DNA of 64,000 nt from Erinaceus europaeus (lineage: Eukaryota > Chordata > Mammalia > Eulipotyphla > Erinaceidae). Position numbers and translations under genes: made by a program. This document shows, piece after piece, positions 1 through 11,800 of the stretch. Every line of letters begins with the position of its first letter. Positions within the stretch are counted from its first letter, which is position 1. The stretch covers positions 55,585,451 to 55,649,450 of the forward strand of contig NC_080164.1 of the NCBI RefSeq assembly GCF_950295315.1, in the 5' to 3' direction. Under the pieces are notes generated by a model, which did no database searches, was not told the DNA's origin, and was given only the letters and a program-made list of their open reading frames with translations.

Positions 1-944
1 CAGGTGTGTCAACAAATGACCTTTCCTGGACTGAATTTCACAAATAGATTCCAAGTACTCCAGCTGTTTCATGGTTAATTATAGATTATAAGGTTTAAGA
101 AGATGAATGCTATTTATCTGCTTGCATATTTGGAAACTAGATTTGTTGAAGCACCAACATTTTGCACTAATTATTATGTATTAGATAGCTAGTAACTTTT
201 ATTTGTAACTCTTTAAATTTTGCAAAGTCTAATATAATACTAAACAGTTTGTGGATACCAGTGGGAAAAATATTAGAGCATGATAAATCTTATCTATTTA
301 CAAGGGTAATTACTAGCATGTGATAGTTCTCCTAAAGCCACATTTAAAATAGAAAAAATTGTTTTAAAATACCTATTTTTCTAATGAGAATTGTCATAAC
401 TTTTTTTGACTGCATGAAAAAAATTAGACATGATTACTTTGGAGATTTGGTGTTACCACATGTCAAGTCTGTGCCTTAAACTCTGCAGAGATGTATTTAT
501 TAAAGTACTAATTTAACTAAGTTTCTGATAAACAAGGGCATATTAGGTATAGACAAACCATACATTTATCTGAGTAGCTTCCCAATCCTGGGCTTACAAT
601 GTTGAATAACATGAAAATTTCTATTACATGTGATGCACAAGTATCATTATCATTTTGTGCTTTTTATACTCAAATTTCTGAAAACAAAATTTTAGTGACT
701 TCATTCGCTATAGTATTTAGTCAAACTATTGTCAATTCATGTCCAACTTTCTAAAACAAACAAGTAAGACTCACAAAATTTCAGAAATGGAAGTCAGTAA
801 CTGACCATATCTTCACTTGACCATATCCAGATGAAAATAGTTCTGGTGAGTATCAGGTCAAATAAAAGTCCTCAAGCAGGTCAACTAAAAGTCCTCAATA
901 TCTAGTCACACTAGAGAAACATATCTAAAAGTCCTTTAACAAAA
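1..944. other. AT-rich flank downstream of REL, no gene seen
   Basis: Nothing coding or clearly repetitive was recognised. If the REL transcript is very long this could still be 3' UTR. From knowledge of human 2p16.1, the next gene in this direction should be PUS10 in convergent orientation, but I see no exon of it here. Confidence 0.4.
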
Positions 945-1122
945 TCATTATTGCATAGAGACAGGGAGAAAAATGAGAGAAGTGGGGGAGATAGAGGCAC
1001 TAGAGATAGATACCTGCACCACTGGTGAAACTTCACCCCTGCAGGTGGGGACCAGGGGCTTGAAAGCGGGTGCTTGTACACTATATTATGTACACTTAAC
1101 TAGGTGCACCACTGCCTGGCCT
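945..1122 (-). repeat. SINE group B, antisense
   Basis: Reads as the complement of a group B element: GAGACAGGGAGAAAAATGAG, then a CACCCCTGCAGGTGGGGACC body, ending at a complemented head near 1115 (CACTGCCTGGCC). Confidence 0.85.
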
Positions 1123-1239
1123 CTCTAAAAGTTCTTAGTAAGATCTAATCCATAGAAAGATAGATGTGTTTGGATTACAGAGCCACAGAATTCAAATCTT
1201 GGTTTATTAATAAAATCTGACTAGCATTATACTGTTTCT

Positions 1240-1430
1240 TCTGCATGATCATATTTAACACAACATACCTTATGAGGTAGGTAGGCTTGGTATTATCTGT
1301 ATTTAATATCTGAAGAGACAGGTGCACAGAAAGTGTGATGTGCTAATAAATAAGTAACAATTAAGTGGTAGAAATACCTGAACCTAGATGTTCTAAAAAA
1401 TTCTCTAGTCTCTTATTTCTTCATGCTACC
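1240..1430 (-). repeat. MIR-like ancient SINE fragment
   Basis: The order ATGAGGTAGG, TATTATCTGTATTTAATATC, then a diverged GTGCACAGAAAGTGTGATGTG and AACCTAGATGTTCT follows the antisense MIR core and tail. It is heavily diverged, as expected for an element shared by all mammals. Confidence 0.55.
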
Positions 1431-1854
1431 TTCCAACACACAGTAATTTATTTAATCCCTTAGTAAATAAGTTTTGGTACTACCCAGCTTGGATCATCAA
1501 TTCCAAGTTGCTATTAAGATGGGAAGAAAGTTTTTTTTTTTTTAAGGATAAGGTTAAAAATCAGTGATCCAGTTGTTTCTGTTCACTAAGGTTTTGAGTA
1601 TGGGAGTACAATTCCGATTTAAATGGCTATTAAAGTAGTAGGTTCTAATAACAGAACTCTGAAGAATGGTTTTTAGGATCAGCTAGATTGTCAAGGGGTA
1701 TGAAGGAAACTTCTGGGGTGCTGGAAATAACTGTTTATATTATATAAAAAATTCATCAAGCTGTAAATTTGAAATTGGTCTACATTATGTACTTAGCTGG
1801 TGTTAGTCCTCAAAATATTCTAAGATGAGTTCTGTTTCATTCATCTCTACCGTT

Positions 1855-2138
1855 TATTTTTTTAAATTTTTTTATTAATATTTATTCCCTTTTGTTGCCC
1901 TTGTTCTATTGTTGAAGTTATTATTGTGGTTGTTACTGATGTCACTGTTGGACAGGGCAGAGAGAAATGGAGAGAGGAGGAGAAGACAGAGACGGGGAAG
2001 AGAAAGACACCTGCAGATCTGCTTCACCACCTGTAAAGCGACTCCCCTGCAGGTGGGGAACTGGGGGCTCGAACCAGGATCCTTACGTTGGTCCTTGCGC
2101 TTTGCACCACGTGCGCTTAGCCCGCTGCACTACCGCCT
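1855..2138 (-). repeat. SINE group A1, antisense, with TSD
   Basis: A full-length A1 element in complement, with the TTTATTCCCTTTTGTTGCCC tail and a head complement near 2120-2135. TSDs of the form CATCTCTACCRTTT flank it near 1841 and 2143. Confidence 0.92.
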
Positions 2139-2376
2139 TACTCATCTCTACCATTTCTAACACCTAACATGGTACATTTGCATATTAGCCACACAAAATG
2201 TGGGTATGTGATTGGGTACTTAAGTGTCTACAAAAGTAAGGTGCTGAGGAAATGTATGGCAGGATATCTGAAGTTAAACGTTCCACATACAGCAGAGAGA
2301 AGTAACATCACAGGATATTAAATAATCCTAATAACGATAACTATCTACCTACTATAGGAGGGAAAGGGCAGTTTAT

Positions 2377-2604
2377 TTTTTTTTCTCCAGGATTATCGCT
2401 GGGGCTGGATGCCTGCACTACAAATCCATTGCTCCTGGCGGCCTTTTTTTTAATTGTATAGGACAGAAAATTTGAGAAAGGAGGGGAAGACAGAGGGGGA
2501 AGAGAGAGACTTGCAGTATTACATCACTGCTTATAAAGATTCCCCCCCGTAGGTGAACCTAAGCACTGTAATGTGTACACTCTGGGGTGTGCCACTGCTC
2601 AGCC
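2377..2604 (-). repeat. SINE group A2, antisense, older
   Basis: Starts with the complemented A2 tail (CTCCAGGATTATCGCTGGGG, then ATCCATTGCTCCTGG). It ends with a degraded head near 2600. More diverged than its neighbours. Confidence 0.8.
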
Positions 2605-2645
2605 CCAAGATGTAGTTTAAAGAATATGTCCTTTATTATTATTTT

Positions 2646-2888
2646 AATATTTATTCCCTTTTGTTGCCCTTGTTTTATTGTAGTTACCGATGTCGTTGTT
2701 GGATAGGACAGAGAGAAATGGAGAGAGGGGAAGACAGGGAGAGAGAAAGACACCTGCAGACCTGTTTCACCGCATGTGAAGTGACTCCCCTGCAAGTGGG
2801 GAGCCGGGGGCTCGAACTGGGATCCTTACACCAGTCCTTGTGCTTTGTGCCACCTGTGCTTAACCTGCTGCGCTACCACCCGACTTCC
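2646..2888 (-). repeat. SINE group A1, antisense, with TSD
   Basis: Complement of a group A1 element. A CCTTTATTATTATTTT direct repeat lies on both sides (2630-2645 and 2890-2905), so the insertion site is still readable. Confidence 0.92.
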
Positions 2889-3089
2889 CCCTTTATTATT
2901 ATTTTTTAAAGATTTATTATGGAGAAAAACCAGAACACAGAGGTGGCACATTAAAGCATGTCTTTAGCTGTAGAAGAGCAGAGACAGAGTGGATAGTATA
3001 AAAAGCAGGGAGGCCCAGTGGCCTGAAAAAAAATTTTTTTCCCCATAGAATGTTGACCATATAATAGGGCCTAAGAGGGCAAGGGCAAC

Positions 3090-3230
3090 ATTATTGCTGA
3101 AAATATTTATTACATAAGAGACAGAGGGAAAAAGAATGCCAGAACATCATTCTGGTACATGTAGTACTGTGGTCAAATAGAAACTAAAGGTATGTAAGTC
3201 TGATGCTCTACCAGTTAAGCTGTTTACACA
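3090..3230 (-). repeat. Probable SINE group D remnant, antisense
   Basis: ATATTTATTACATAAGAGACAG followed by CATTCTGGTACATGTAGT and GATGCTCTACCAGTTAAGC parallels the complemented group D body seen more cleanly at 25644-25797. Diverged. Confidence 0.5.
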
Positions 3231-3234
3231 GACG

Positions 3235-3990
3235 TGGCGATATATTTTTTAACCGGAGCATATGAAAAAGATTCATGTTAGGAGGGAAAGAATAAAGAAC
3301 TATACTGTAAAAGCAGCAGAAATTTAAAAAGGGGAAAAATACAGGAAACTTTTAGGAAACAAAAGAACTTGATGAGAGGGAGAAAAAGTAAAATGTAACT
3401 TGGTATGAGGGGGAAAAAGTAAAATGTAAATGATAATGCCATTAAAGAACCAGACTACAAAAAGCATTTAGGTAGCATGAGAGAAAGCTGAAGCTGTGAG
3501 TACAGATGAGATCAATGTGAGAAAATAGTGCCAAATGAACGTGAGTTAAGCCTGGGAAAATACCAACGTTAGAGAATTATTTCATTTACCACAGAAGGCT
3601 TAAAGCTGTGTGCTTTAAGGGTGTGGTGAAGATAGTTTACAAAAAGGTCAAGCAAGATGGGAACGAAGAATATTAGATTTGTTATGAGAGAATATCTCTG
3701 GTCATTTTTCCCCAGAATGTCATTAAGAAAATAGTAGAAGGTGAAGAGAGCTTGATAAGCTAATGAATGGCTGGGAAGAGGGGAGATGGAGGCATTTTAT
3801 AATTTTGAATGTGAAGAAAAGGACAAAAAGCACTTTTAGTGGACATTTCCCAATTTTATACAAAGAAAAGAAGCATTAAACTATGCTGTGAGAATATAGC
3901 TGTGAGAGATGAAAGAATCCACTGTGTGGGTTTGAAGTAAAGCTTAAATAGAAAAGTCACTGGAAGAGCTTGAAAAGTACAGGTGTAGCT
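3235..3990. other. Purine-rich unique-looking DNA
   Basis: Long runs of A/G-rich sequence with no open frame or known element. A diverged LINE origin is possible, since LINE sequence follows directly. Confidence 0.35.
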
Positions 3991-4495
3991 CTTTCTTAAA
4001 TATTTTATAGAACTCACAGAATACTATTAAAAATGATGAAATCATCTCCTTTGCCTCATCCTGGATGAATATTGAATCATGTTAACTGAGATAAGCTAAA
4101 AAGAAAAAAAGGGGGTAGATAGCATAATGGTTATGCAAACAGACTGTCATGCCTGAGGCTTTGAAGTCCCACGTTCAATCCCCTGCACCACCATAAACCA
4201 GAGCTGATCAGTGATCTGGTTAAAAAAAAAAAAAAAAGGATGAATACAAAGTGATCTCAATTACAGACAGAAGTTAAGAAACAATGAAAGAAAGAAAAAA
4301 ACACAGGGTGAAACTTGGATTTGGTGTGGTACATTGCACCAAAGCAAAGGACTCCTAGTGCATGAGGATGGAAAGGATATATATTGGAGGTGAGAATTTT
4401 TTGCAGACATCTGTCACACGGAGATGAGAAATTGTACCCATGTTTCAACAACTGTACTATAAACCATTATCCAAATAAAATGATTTGTAAAAGAA
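3991..4495 (+). repeat. Old L1 3' fragment, split by a SINE
   Basis: AAAAATGATGAAATCATCTCC with GGATGAATATTGAATCATG and AACTGAGATAAGC is the mammalian L1 3' region. It resumes after the SINE at 4111-4237 with CAAAGTGATCTCAATTACAG and ends near GTACTATAAACCATTATCC. Confidence 0.7.
4111..4237 (+). repeat. SINE group C
   Basis: GGGGTAGATAGCATAATGG head, CCCCTGCACCACCATAAACC middle, GATCTGGTT end and a 15-base A tail. It sits inside the surrounding L1 fragment. Confidence 0.93.
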
Positions 4496-4499
4496 AAAA

Positions 4500-4990
4500 A
4501 ATGGCATATGTAAGTAATGAAATATTACACGGTGGTAATAATTAATAATGATAAATTCTTGGCTACAACATGGATGGAACTAAAGGAAATCATACTACAT
4601 AAGTCAGAAGAAGATAGATCTAGGAAACTAAACAAAGGACAATACAGGGTAAATCCTCAAAAGACTATAATTTTTATCACCACATTAAGATATTCAGAAG
4701 GGGCAACGGAGGACTGGGGAACTCAAGTTCCTATAGTGAAACAAGATGATGGTTTGGCTAAGGGTGAAATGTAGCAAGTACTTTTGTGACAACAAAAATC
4801 CTGTACGTCAACATTTCCTCAATAGAATGATACTGGGGGGGGTAGGAAGGAAGGCCACCTTTTCTTCAGAAACTAAGAATAGGATGCTATATGGACAGGC
4901 AAAAATGTAAATATGTTAAGAGAGAGGAAAATCAGGTTGCCACATTCTTCTTATAGTACAAAATAAATTCTATGATCAATAAATAACATG
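4500..4990 (+). repeat. Second old L1 3' fragment
   Basis: Contains TGGCTACAACATGGATGGAA, the L1 3' phrase, and CATACTACATAAGTCAGAAG. The 85-codon open stretch at 4517-4774 is a remnant of this LINE, not a gene. Confidence 0.65.
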
Positions 4991-5850
4991 AAAAATGAAA
5001 AGTCTACTGAAAATACTCTAAACACAGAAGTAGCAGTACCTTAATTTGGCTTATAAAGAAAACACTTGAAAACAGCTGCTTTTTTTTTTTTTAAGATTAA
5101 GATTTTCTCACAGTTTAAATTGATCAGGCTAATTAACACAAATTATAAGATACTGTATAGCTCACTACTTATTAGTGACTATTTGAGATGTCCTGAGTTC
5201 ATATTTTGAATGAAGGAGAAATTATGCTGTCAGGTTTTTTTGATTGTTAAGTCCTACTAAAGTATTTTATGTGCTTATAATTCTTGAACTTTTACAGCAG
5301 ACATTTTTGTAATAATAATTTCTGATAATGTAATCATATTTAGTAAGATTATCTTTAATCATTTTGTTTCCTGAATTACCTTAGCCTCCAAATCTTTTCT
5401 TTCCATTATCATTCAATTCCAAATTTATATCTGCATGACATTTACACATTGGTGATTTTGACTGAATTATTTTAGCAAATGTATGGTTTGGTTGGATAGT
5501 ACATAAATGAAATTACACAATGTTTCTAGCTAGGAATATGTTCAAATTTTTGGCAGGTCTAGTTATAAAATAAACTAAGCTAGGTTGTGTTAGTTATACT
5601 TATCATCATACAGAATCTATCACAATTAAGATTACTTCCCAAATCCTACTATCATTTTGCCACTGGGAGTAATTTCAAATAATTTGGTTACCTTTATTAA
5701 TGGCTTAAAATATACAGTTCTGATGTAAATCCAATGTTACTTTAGAGAATTATAAAAATCTAGCTGTTAAAGATGTTTTCAAAAAATAAATAGTATTTTG
5801 TATGTTAAATATTTACTGACTGCTTAATAGCGAGGCTGACATTTCTGATT
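4991..5850. other. AT-rich unique-looking DNA
   Basis: No open frame, SINE or recognisable LINE. Short A and T runs only. Confidence 0.35.
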
Positions 5851-6760
5851 CAACAGGCAAAACAAAATGTCTACCCTCATGGAGTTCATATTTCAGTATA
5901 GTAAAATAAGCATTAAATAGTTGCTTAGCCAAGTATGATCACAATGAAGTGTTGAACAAGTACTGTGCACAAATATAGACATGCTATATATTCATGCCTG
6001 AGTAGGACTGAAGGAATAAGTCTGTGTGTGTATGTGTTTGTAAAACATCGAGGCAGACAGAGCATGAGCACAAAAGTGTGAGGCAGCAATGACTGGCATT
6101 TTTAATAGGAGCAATGGAGCCATATGAGCAGTACCTAAAGCTTCAATGAGGGAGGTAGGAAAGTGTGGGCTTGCTAACCTTAAGGAATATAGTCTTTAAG
6201 TAAGCTGAAGATCAACTGGATAGATATGAATAGATGAAGGATATGGTGTGGCTTGTTATAAAAAAAAAAAAAAAAAAGAATCACTTTGGGGGAAGGGAAA
6301 TAGCCTAATAGTTGTGCAAAAAGGCTCTCATGCCTCAGGTTCCAATATTCAAGGTTCAACCCCCCCCCCCCCCCCCCCCCCCCGTAAACCAGAGCTGAAT
6401 AGTGCTCTGGCAAAAACAAACAAACACACAAACAAAAAACCTTCTTTGGTTGCTGCTGGGAAAACAGTAGCTTCCATCTTAGGCAAGAGAGCATTGGATG
6501 AGGATTTTAGTAGTAGAGTTCAAAAGATGTGATTGCCTTTTGGATTATTTTGGAAGTAAGGCATACCAGATTTGCTGATGAATTGAATGTGGGAGAAAAG
6601 AAAGAGAAAAAGGAAAGACTAAGGATGACACCAGGCTTGGACCTGAACAAATAGAAGCATGGCATTGCCATTTACTCAACTGAGGAAGACTTGAAGTAGT
6701 TTGAGAGGGAGGATTTAATAACTCAGCTTTGGATGTGTTGAGTTTAAGCTTTACATTTCT
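5851..6760 (+). repeat. Ancient LINE fragment (L2-like), split by a SINE
   Basis: CTACCCTCATGGAGTTCATA is the widespread mammalian CCCTCATGGAGCTTACATTC phrase. After the SINE at 6286-6440 the same family continues with GATTTGCTGATGAATTGAATG, AAGGATGACACCAGG and TGGATGTGTTGAGTTTAAG. The family name is from memory and not certain. Confidence 0.6.
6286..6440 (+). repeat. SINE group C with poly(C) expansion
   Basis: A group C element whose AATCCCC core has expanded to a run of about 23 C at 6361-6383, ahead of GTAAACCAGAGCTGAATAG. The tail is an AAAC repeat. Confidence 0.85.
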
Positions 6761-6789
6761 AGGCATAAATGCTAAATAAGCAGTTTTAC

Positions 6790-7500
6790 ACACTCTTCTC
6801 CCTCCCTTGCTCCCCCTCTCTCTATTTCTCTATCTCTCTCCAAGTCTAGAGGTCAAGGGACAGGTCTCTGCTAAGGTAAAACTGGCAAGTTGACAGTATA
6901 AAACTAGATGAGATTAAAGGTACTAAAAACACAAAAGGAGTAGTCCAAGACACTTATTTCCCTTAACATTAAGATTATAAGCAGTATTAAGTCCAAAACA
7001 AAGAACCCTGAAAGTTTACTTTAATCGCCTTCTGCCTAACTTAGCATTTTGAAATTTTTATTGACATATACATCTAAAAAAAACTCCACAAAGCTTCAGA
7101 AAACCCCTTAGGGGTCACCTTGGCCCATAAGCTTCAAAAATAAAGTAAATTTTTTTTCAATGGCATAGCCATTACAGGTTTTACCTTAAATTTGCTTTTA
7201 AAAGCAAATATCAATTAATTTGTTTAACTAAGAATACATTAATACATTACAGAAGTATAAAAAACGCATACTTAGGAAAATTTGATCCTTATTCTAATTC
7301 TCCTCTGTCTGTCCTAAGAAATGTGGCAGGACTCAGAGAAAGAATTCCCAGTGTACATTTTATCAGGTCACATGTTTCAAAAGACCAGACAATATCAAAC
7401 TCTTAAGTTTCTATGTTGGAATTTTCCTTATATGATAGTTTCCAACTTTGTATTCTACAAAGGTATACTCAAAATTTGTATACCTCAAAGGTTTTCTTTT
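6790..7500. other. Distal 3' UTR or flank of REL, no element recognised
   Basis: A CT-rich stretch at 6795-6840 is followed by AT-rich unique-looking sequence. The 91-codon open stretch at 7321-7596 runs opposite to REL and has no recognisable features. Confidence 0.4.
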
Positions 7501-8025
7501 AATAGAAGAACTGATTTTATTCAACTTAACCTGTCACAGATCATTATACATTTCTTATGGCCTAATAGTGATTTAACCTTGGTTGAAATGAGCTGATTTA
7601 AATAAATTTTTTTGTGCATGTAGGATTCCACATGGAATCATAAGCCAGAAGTTCAATCTGTGAGGATTGATTCAGTCTTGAAGCAAAAGCTTTCTGTAAA
7701 TGCTGTACTTTTATTCCCCCAGTTCTTCATGAAGGTGGAAATAAATGCGTCTATCTGTTAGCTAAATGAGGAATTCTCCAAAGCCAAGACTCTCTGTTAG
7801 AGGTTATCTTCCACATATCCAAGATTTTATGTTTCTTCCTGATGAATAAGCTTTTGAACTATAATACCTCAAATATGAAGTTTACAAAATACAAATCACC
7901 ATAACCCTGTTTTTAATTTCTGATCAGAGAAATAGAAAATGCTGTAACTATATAGGTAGCATCTAATGGCTGCAAAACATTTTTTAAAAAAATTAAGTCT
8001 TGATTCACCATTTAAATCTAACAAG
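7501..8025 (-). other. Proximal 3' UTR of REL
   Basis: Directly follows the REL stop codon. On the minus strand there are AATAAA hexamers at 7715-7710 and 7521-7516, an AU-rich element core (TTATTTAAA) at 7605-7597, and two short hairpins at 7881-7866 and 7639-7624. Which poly(A) signal is used cannot be told from the sequence. Confidence 0.6.
7597..7605 (-). promoter_or_regulatory. Candidate AU-rich element in REL 3' UTR
   Basis: TTATTTAAA on the gene strand fits the UUAUUUAWW consensus, about 420 nt past the stop codon. One copy only, in AT-rich surroundings, so chance occurrence is likely. Confidence 0.35.
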
Positions 8026-8813
8026 TTAACTTGAAAAAAACCCAAATGGAAACGAGTCACTTAGGTGCTCATTTTGCATAGTACCAATACCTGAATACTG
8101 AGTGCTTTGAACATAACTATGACTGTTGGGATTAGTACAATTTGATGGTCCAGACTCATTTATCATGCTATTATCTGTACAAGTGAAGTCAGATCCCTCA
8201 AATGTATCTGATTGTGAAGCAAAAACAGTAGTACTGGAACTGGCACCTGTTGATATACTGGATGAAGACATCTGATGGAGTTGTCTCAAGTCACTGGGGT
8301 CTAACACTGAATTACATGAGAGGTTTTCAATATTCAAGCTCATAAGTCTTGGATTATCAGTCTCCCTCATGCTGTCATTACTAGGTGTCATTATATTCAC
8401 AGAGCAGTTAGGTAGCATGCTGGCATCAGAAATAGCATATAAGTCAGGTGGTGACATTGATGAAGCTTCCATTCTGCCTATGTCATCAATACTGTTAAAA
8501 AGGCAAGCATTAGCAGGACTCAAATCACTCATAGCAGATGGGTTTAGGAATGATGTCATATCTTGTGAATTAGAAGAAACTATTTCTGTTGAAAAATTCA
8601 CTGAATTTGTACTGACTGAGTGTGAAGTGGAGCGGGCCACTGATGACCAACTTGGAGAAGGTTGTGGGACCACTGAGGGTAAGACTGAAGTATGATGTGA
8701 CAATACACTTGAGATGGATGCAGAAGAGGGATAGTAGGATTCTGGTTGACTCGAAATTCCTGAAATCCTGGGCATGTCTGGCAAAACTGGACCATGTGAA
8801 AACAAGTTTGATT
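8026..8813 (-). CDS. REL: REL exon 10, transactivation region and stop
   Basis: Residues 331-592. The acceptor is CTCCACAG at the 8814 side and the exon completes a split GAA codon (E331). The open frame of 262 codons ends in TAA. It reads [10 protein letters not shown], then a long Ser/Asn/Met-rich region with blocks shared with human c-Rel, including [43 protein letters not shown] and QYSGIG. These are the acidic and serine-rich transactivation segments. The very end reads [11 protein letters not shown], which differs from the human end in the last residues. It is the most diverged exon, as expected for this domain. Confidence 0.96.
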
Positions 8814-11800
8814 CTGTGGAGGAAAATGTATATTTACAAAATTAAAATTACAAAAAGCATTATATCTAAATTAAAATTGCATAATATAACAATTAAGGGG
8901 AAAATAGGTGACATTTAAAATAAAATATTAAATACTACTATTGATATAAATTTAAAACTGAATTCTGCAACACATACTAAAATACCTGAAAGATACTACA
9001 GTAAGCTATAGTAAATTATTCACTCCAGTTAATATTAAAATCTAATATTATATATTAAAATCTAAGAATGTTGTTTCTGAGCATCTATAAAAGTTTTATT
9101 TTATTTATTTTATACCAGAGTACTGCTCAGTTTTGGCTTGTGGTGGTGCTTGGGAATGAACATGAAACCTGGAACCTTTGGTACCTCAGGAATGAAAGGC
9201 TGTTTGTATAACCATTATACTATCTACCCAGCCCAGGGTATTTCTGAATAGTAAAAGATAAATATAACCATTTCTGTTAGTGGAAATCCAAATAGTCAAA
9301 ATAATTCCATACCCTTTACTTTTAAGAGACAATGGAGGGATGAAAGAAGCACTCAATTAGGGACAATTAATATACTTAAGACATATTCTAGGGGGAGGGC
9401 TGGTAGGTGTTCACTTAGTGGAGAGCACATTCTACCATGTTTGGGGACCCAAATTGGAGCTCCAGATTACCACATGGGAGTGCCTGCAAGGGGGAAGTTT
9501 AATGCAAGGTGGAGTGGTACTACAGGTGTCTCTCCTTCTGTTTCTCTCTTTTGATGTTGTCATTGTTGGATAGGACAGAGAGAAATGGAGAGAGGAGGGG
9601 AAGACAGAGAGGGGGAGAGAAAGACAGACACCTGCAGACCTGCTTCACCGCCTGTGAAGTGACTCCCCTGTAGGTGGGGAGCCGGGGGCTCAAATTGGGA
9701 TCCTTACACTGGTCCTTGCGCTTAACCCACTGTGCTACCGCCCAACTCCCCTTCTGTTTCTCTCTTTACCTTTGTTTCTTCACCAGCTGTAAAAAAAGGG
9801 GGGGAAAATGCCACTGTGAGTGGTGGTGGAGTCATCCAGGGACTGAGCCCCAGTAATAACCCTGATGGGGGAATGAATATATATATATATCTTTAATCAA
9901 GGTACTAAAAAGGTACCAGTCATAAAAAATTAAGAATTATATACTAAACAAGGAAAAAGCACTGATTTAAGAATGTAAGGAATTTTTGAAAAAAATTGAC
10001 TCCTAAGAGTAATCATAGACATGTAATCAAAAGAGAATGGTTATATTCCAGTAAAACTTTATGAAGACAGATGGCTGGCTTGTATATGCCATTTCTCCCA
10101 TGACATACTGTAGTTAGTAAAACTGTCATATGAATGAAATGTCATCTTTAAAAATATTATTTTTAAATTTGATAGGACAGACAGAAATTGAGAGGGAAGG
10201 AATGACAGAAAAAGAGACATCTGCAGTACTGCTTCATCACTTGTGAAACTCCTGTGGGTAGGGACCAGGGACTTGAACCTGGATCTTTGTGCATGATAAT
10301 ATGTGTGCTCAACCAGGTGCAACATTGCTGGGTCTCAAAATGTAATCCTTTGAATGATACCCCAAGAAATCATAGTTTCCAAGAGAATTGTCTGAAACTG
10401 ATATTAATTCATTAAGTAACTATTAAAGCATGAAAAAAGTTGCAAGAGTAGAAAATAACAAAGAAGCTATTTTCTATCCCTAAAAATGGAATTCTGATAT
10501 TTTGTGCAAAGTGCTGATCTTCCTGATCATAATGAATACTCTATAATGGACTGAAATACCTTTTTTGATGAATCTTCCTTCTGGAGTTGATCCTAGGGGG
10601 CCAGGTCTAGTTCTTTCAGGAAAATTAACTGATTCAGTAAAAGAAAAAAAAAGTACTATTAAATGTAACTTTAAAAATAACATTACAAGCCACAACGACC
10701 CTGGATCCATACTCCCAGAGAGATAGAGAATGAGAAGGCTATCAGGGGAGGGGGTGGGTTGTGGAGATCGGGTTATGGGAATTGTACAGAATTGTACCCC
10801 TCTTATTCTATGGTTTTGTTAATGTCTCCTTTCTTAAATAAATAAAATAAAATAAAAAATAACATTACAGGGGACTGGGCAGTGGCACACCCAGTTAAGT
10901 GCACATAGTATTATTTCCCTTTTTTGGGTTATGTTGTTTTTAATGTTCTAGGTTTTTTTTTTTTATACCCCAGGGAATTTAGATTTTATTTTGCTTAGTA
11001 TTAGAAATTGTCTATATTTCAAAATACTAATTAAGTGATACAATACAAATAATTGTGTATAGTATAAAATAGCATTACAATAGAAAACAGTGCCTACTAT
11101 ATCAGTTTCTTTCTGTCCTGTTGAATAGGAAAAAAAAAGGGGGGGGGATATGACCACCAGGAGCAGTGGATTTGAAGTGCCAGCACAAAGCCCCTGTAAC
11201 TACAGGCTAAAGTAAATAAATAAATAAAATTACAGGTTCAGGTATTCAAGATGAATAAAGACAATAATCTACTTAAATACAAAGCAATTCAAAATATCTT
11301 ACCACAATCTTGCCGCAGTTTCTGAAAAAGTAGAGATGTTTTTTGTTTTTTTGCTTTATTGCCATACATATCTGGTTAGAAAGAAATCAGGAAAACACAT
11401 GTACATAGCATAGTTATAACAAAGTACTGAAGAGTATATCCTAAATCAGTAATAAGGCTATTTCTTTTCTCTAGGTAAAAATATTTTATGATATTCAATT
11501 GTGCTTTCTTGTAATATCTGTAAGTCAACAATGTCAATGAATGCAATAGGGACAGATAAGGACCAAAATGGAGACCACTAACTAGCAAATCTGTCATCTT
11601 TAAATGGGCACAAAAAGAACCAAAACAACTTCAAGACTAAAACAATTTGATAATCACTGTCAGTGGTTTTATATTATCACAAATTTGTTTCCTTAGAAGA
11701 AATGCAAAGACATAAAATAAGTAAAAAATCAACTGAAAACTTTCAGAAAAAGGGAACAGAGTTTTCATGTCACGCCAGAGAATATAACCCAGGTTTTTGT

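Noticed and set aside
1..944. Possible exon of the neighbouring gene PUS10
   Set aside because: Expected from synteny in this direction, but no coding match or splice pattern was seen.
10629..11302. Search for an Alu-type exon between REL exons 8 and 9
   Set aside because: No Alu sequence is present, and exons 8 and 9 join in phase without it.
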